Made by a program: the position numbers and the translations under genes
The notes under the pieces: model-generated
What the model saw: only the letters and a program-made list of their open reading frames with translations
Told to the model about the DNA's origin: nothing
The model's database searches: none
Shown here: piece after piece, positions 63,428 to 64,000 of the stretch
Layout: each line of letters starts with the position of its first letter
Numbering within the stretch: the first letter of the stretch is position 1
Assembly: GCA_023150945.1 (NCBI GenBank)
Contig: JAKLJX010000025.1
Coordinates: 30,989 to 94,988, forward strand
Reading direction: 5' to 3'
Length of the DNA stretch: 64,000 nucleotides
Origin: a bacterium
GTDB taxonomy: Bacteria > Zhuqueibacterota > Zhuqueibacteria > Zhuqueibacterales > Zhuqueibacteraceae

Positions 63428-64000
63428 TCAAAAAAGTTTATAGTCAAACTCGTCGAATTGTTGTTGATCCAAATGGAGTTTGAGTTTTTGTTCTTTGACG
63501 TCAATCGTTGCGACAACGTATTCGTAAATCGCTTCGGGCGCGACGTGAAATTTCTCTCCAAACACGTCGAGGATGCAATCGCTCCGAACGAAACGAACCA
63601 GATGATATTTGCCGTTTTCTGGTTTCTGCAACGGATGTCGCGGCGCCAGCTCTTCTGGCGGAAAGTGTAAGCGTTTTTTCGTTAAGGCCAAGGTTTCAAG
63701 AGGTGTTCGTCCATGAAGCTTGCTGTACCGATAACGCCGATTGTGCTCCTGTTCAAAGAATCGCGATTGCTCACGCAACGCGGTTTCATCTGCCATCTCA
63801 ACGCGGTCGAGAAACTTTTGCTGGTAATGGTCATTGAATTTTTCTACCACACCATTACGCCACGGCTCGCCTTTGGGAATGAACCAGAGCTCAATGTTAT
63901 AGAGCAGGCACAACCGAATCAAACAGCCCATGCCATGCGGATGTGCCGGGCTGCCGTAGAAAACCATCTCGTTGTCGACTTGCTGATGTTTCGGCATTCC
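63428..64000 (-). CDS. IS481-like DDE transposase, C-terminal part (cut by window edge)
   Basis: At least 190 residues are visible; the frame continues beyond position 64000. QVDNEMVFYGSPAHPHGMGCLIRLCLLYNIELWFIPKGEPWRNGVVEKFNDHYQQKF is the second half of the retroviral-integrase core, with the second Asp (VDNE) and the Glu (GVVEKFN). The C-terminal extension (VRFVRSDCILDVFGEKFHVAPEAIYEYVVATIDVKEQKL) is the beta-barrel of IS481/IS3-like transposases. The visible part has no frameshift or internal stop. Confidence 0.85.
   Translation of the reverse strand, partial: GMPKHQQVDNEMVFYGSPAHPHGMGCLIRLCLLYNIELWFIPKGEPWRNGVVEKFNDHYQQKFLDRVEMADETALREQSRFFEQEHNRRYRYSKLHGRTPLETLALTKKRLHFPPEELAPRHPLQKPENGKYHLVRFVRSDCILDVFGEKFHVAPEAIYEYVVATIDVKEQKLKLHLDQQQFDEFDYKLF

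Larger units (their letters stand above)
63313..64000 (-). mobile_element. One end of a DDE-type insertion sequence
   Basis: The element begins with two copies of a 20-base motif, GTGCCAAGACATCGTTGACA (63313-63332) and GTGCCAGGACATCGTGGACA (63340-63359), 27 bases apart, as terminal repeats. A 16-base palindrome follows (63364-63420) and then the transposase reading in. The other end is outside the window. Confidence 0.75.

Overview
The window reads as a piece of a GC-rich genome from the FCB (Fibrobacterota-Chlorobiota-Bacteroidota) superphylum, most like KSB1, Calditrichota or Ignavibacteria-type lineages. The reasons are five secreted proteins ending in the N(Y/F)PNPFNP-type type IX secretion (T9SS) sorting domain, three PorV/PorQ-family barrels, three TonB-dependent receptors with an N-terminal carboxypeptidase-regulatory-like domain, a GWxTD-domain protein, and PdxB. 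No rRNA, tRNA or CRISPR array was found. The assignment to a phylum is inference.

Layout. 1-860: a small outer-membrane barrel. 1564-9423 (+): surface cluster A (TonB receptor, surface partner, PorV-like barrel, TIG lipoprotein). 9468-9890: a 65-bp tandem repeat array. 10035-15666 (+): a T9SS cargo with an internally duplicated propeller, a small zinc-ribbon protein, and a secreted family-10-like glycosidase. 16072-24369 (-): a 2765-residue SGNH-hydrolase/Ig-repeat giant with a sorting domain. 24824-25473 (-): an AT-richer DUF433/DUF5615 toxin-antitoxin-like pair. 25657-26916 (-): a secreted guanidine-modifying-superfamily enzyme. 27346-31131 (-): two paralogous BNR-type T9SS cargos. 31740-40270 (-): surface cluster B. 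40738-50520 (-): surface cluster C, preceded by a FadL-like porin (50668-52023). 52809-60977 (-): housekeeping and regulatory genes (pdxB, RRM protein, SNF2 helicase, thioredoxin-NHL protein, DinB protein). 61481-63305: a SWIM protein and a PemK/MazF toxin-antitoxin pair. 63313-64000: one end of a DDE insertion sequence that runs off the window.

How it fits together. Clusters A, B and C repeat one gene order: TonB receptor, then a large beta-rich surface protein with a C-terminal domain unlike the classic sorting domain (VVPNP(Y/F) ... GKF or VVKF end), then a PorV/PorQ barrel, then one or more lipoproteins. None has a SusD. I infer a modular outer-membrane export or surface-display unit, duplicated and diversified, working beside ordinary T9SS cargos that carry the classic sorting domain. 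The core T9SS machinery is not in this window.

Start codons were moved inward where a ribosome binding site and signal peptide clearly supported it. Many intergenic gaps carry strong hairpins; the clearest are listed as terminators, repeats or a possible attenuator.
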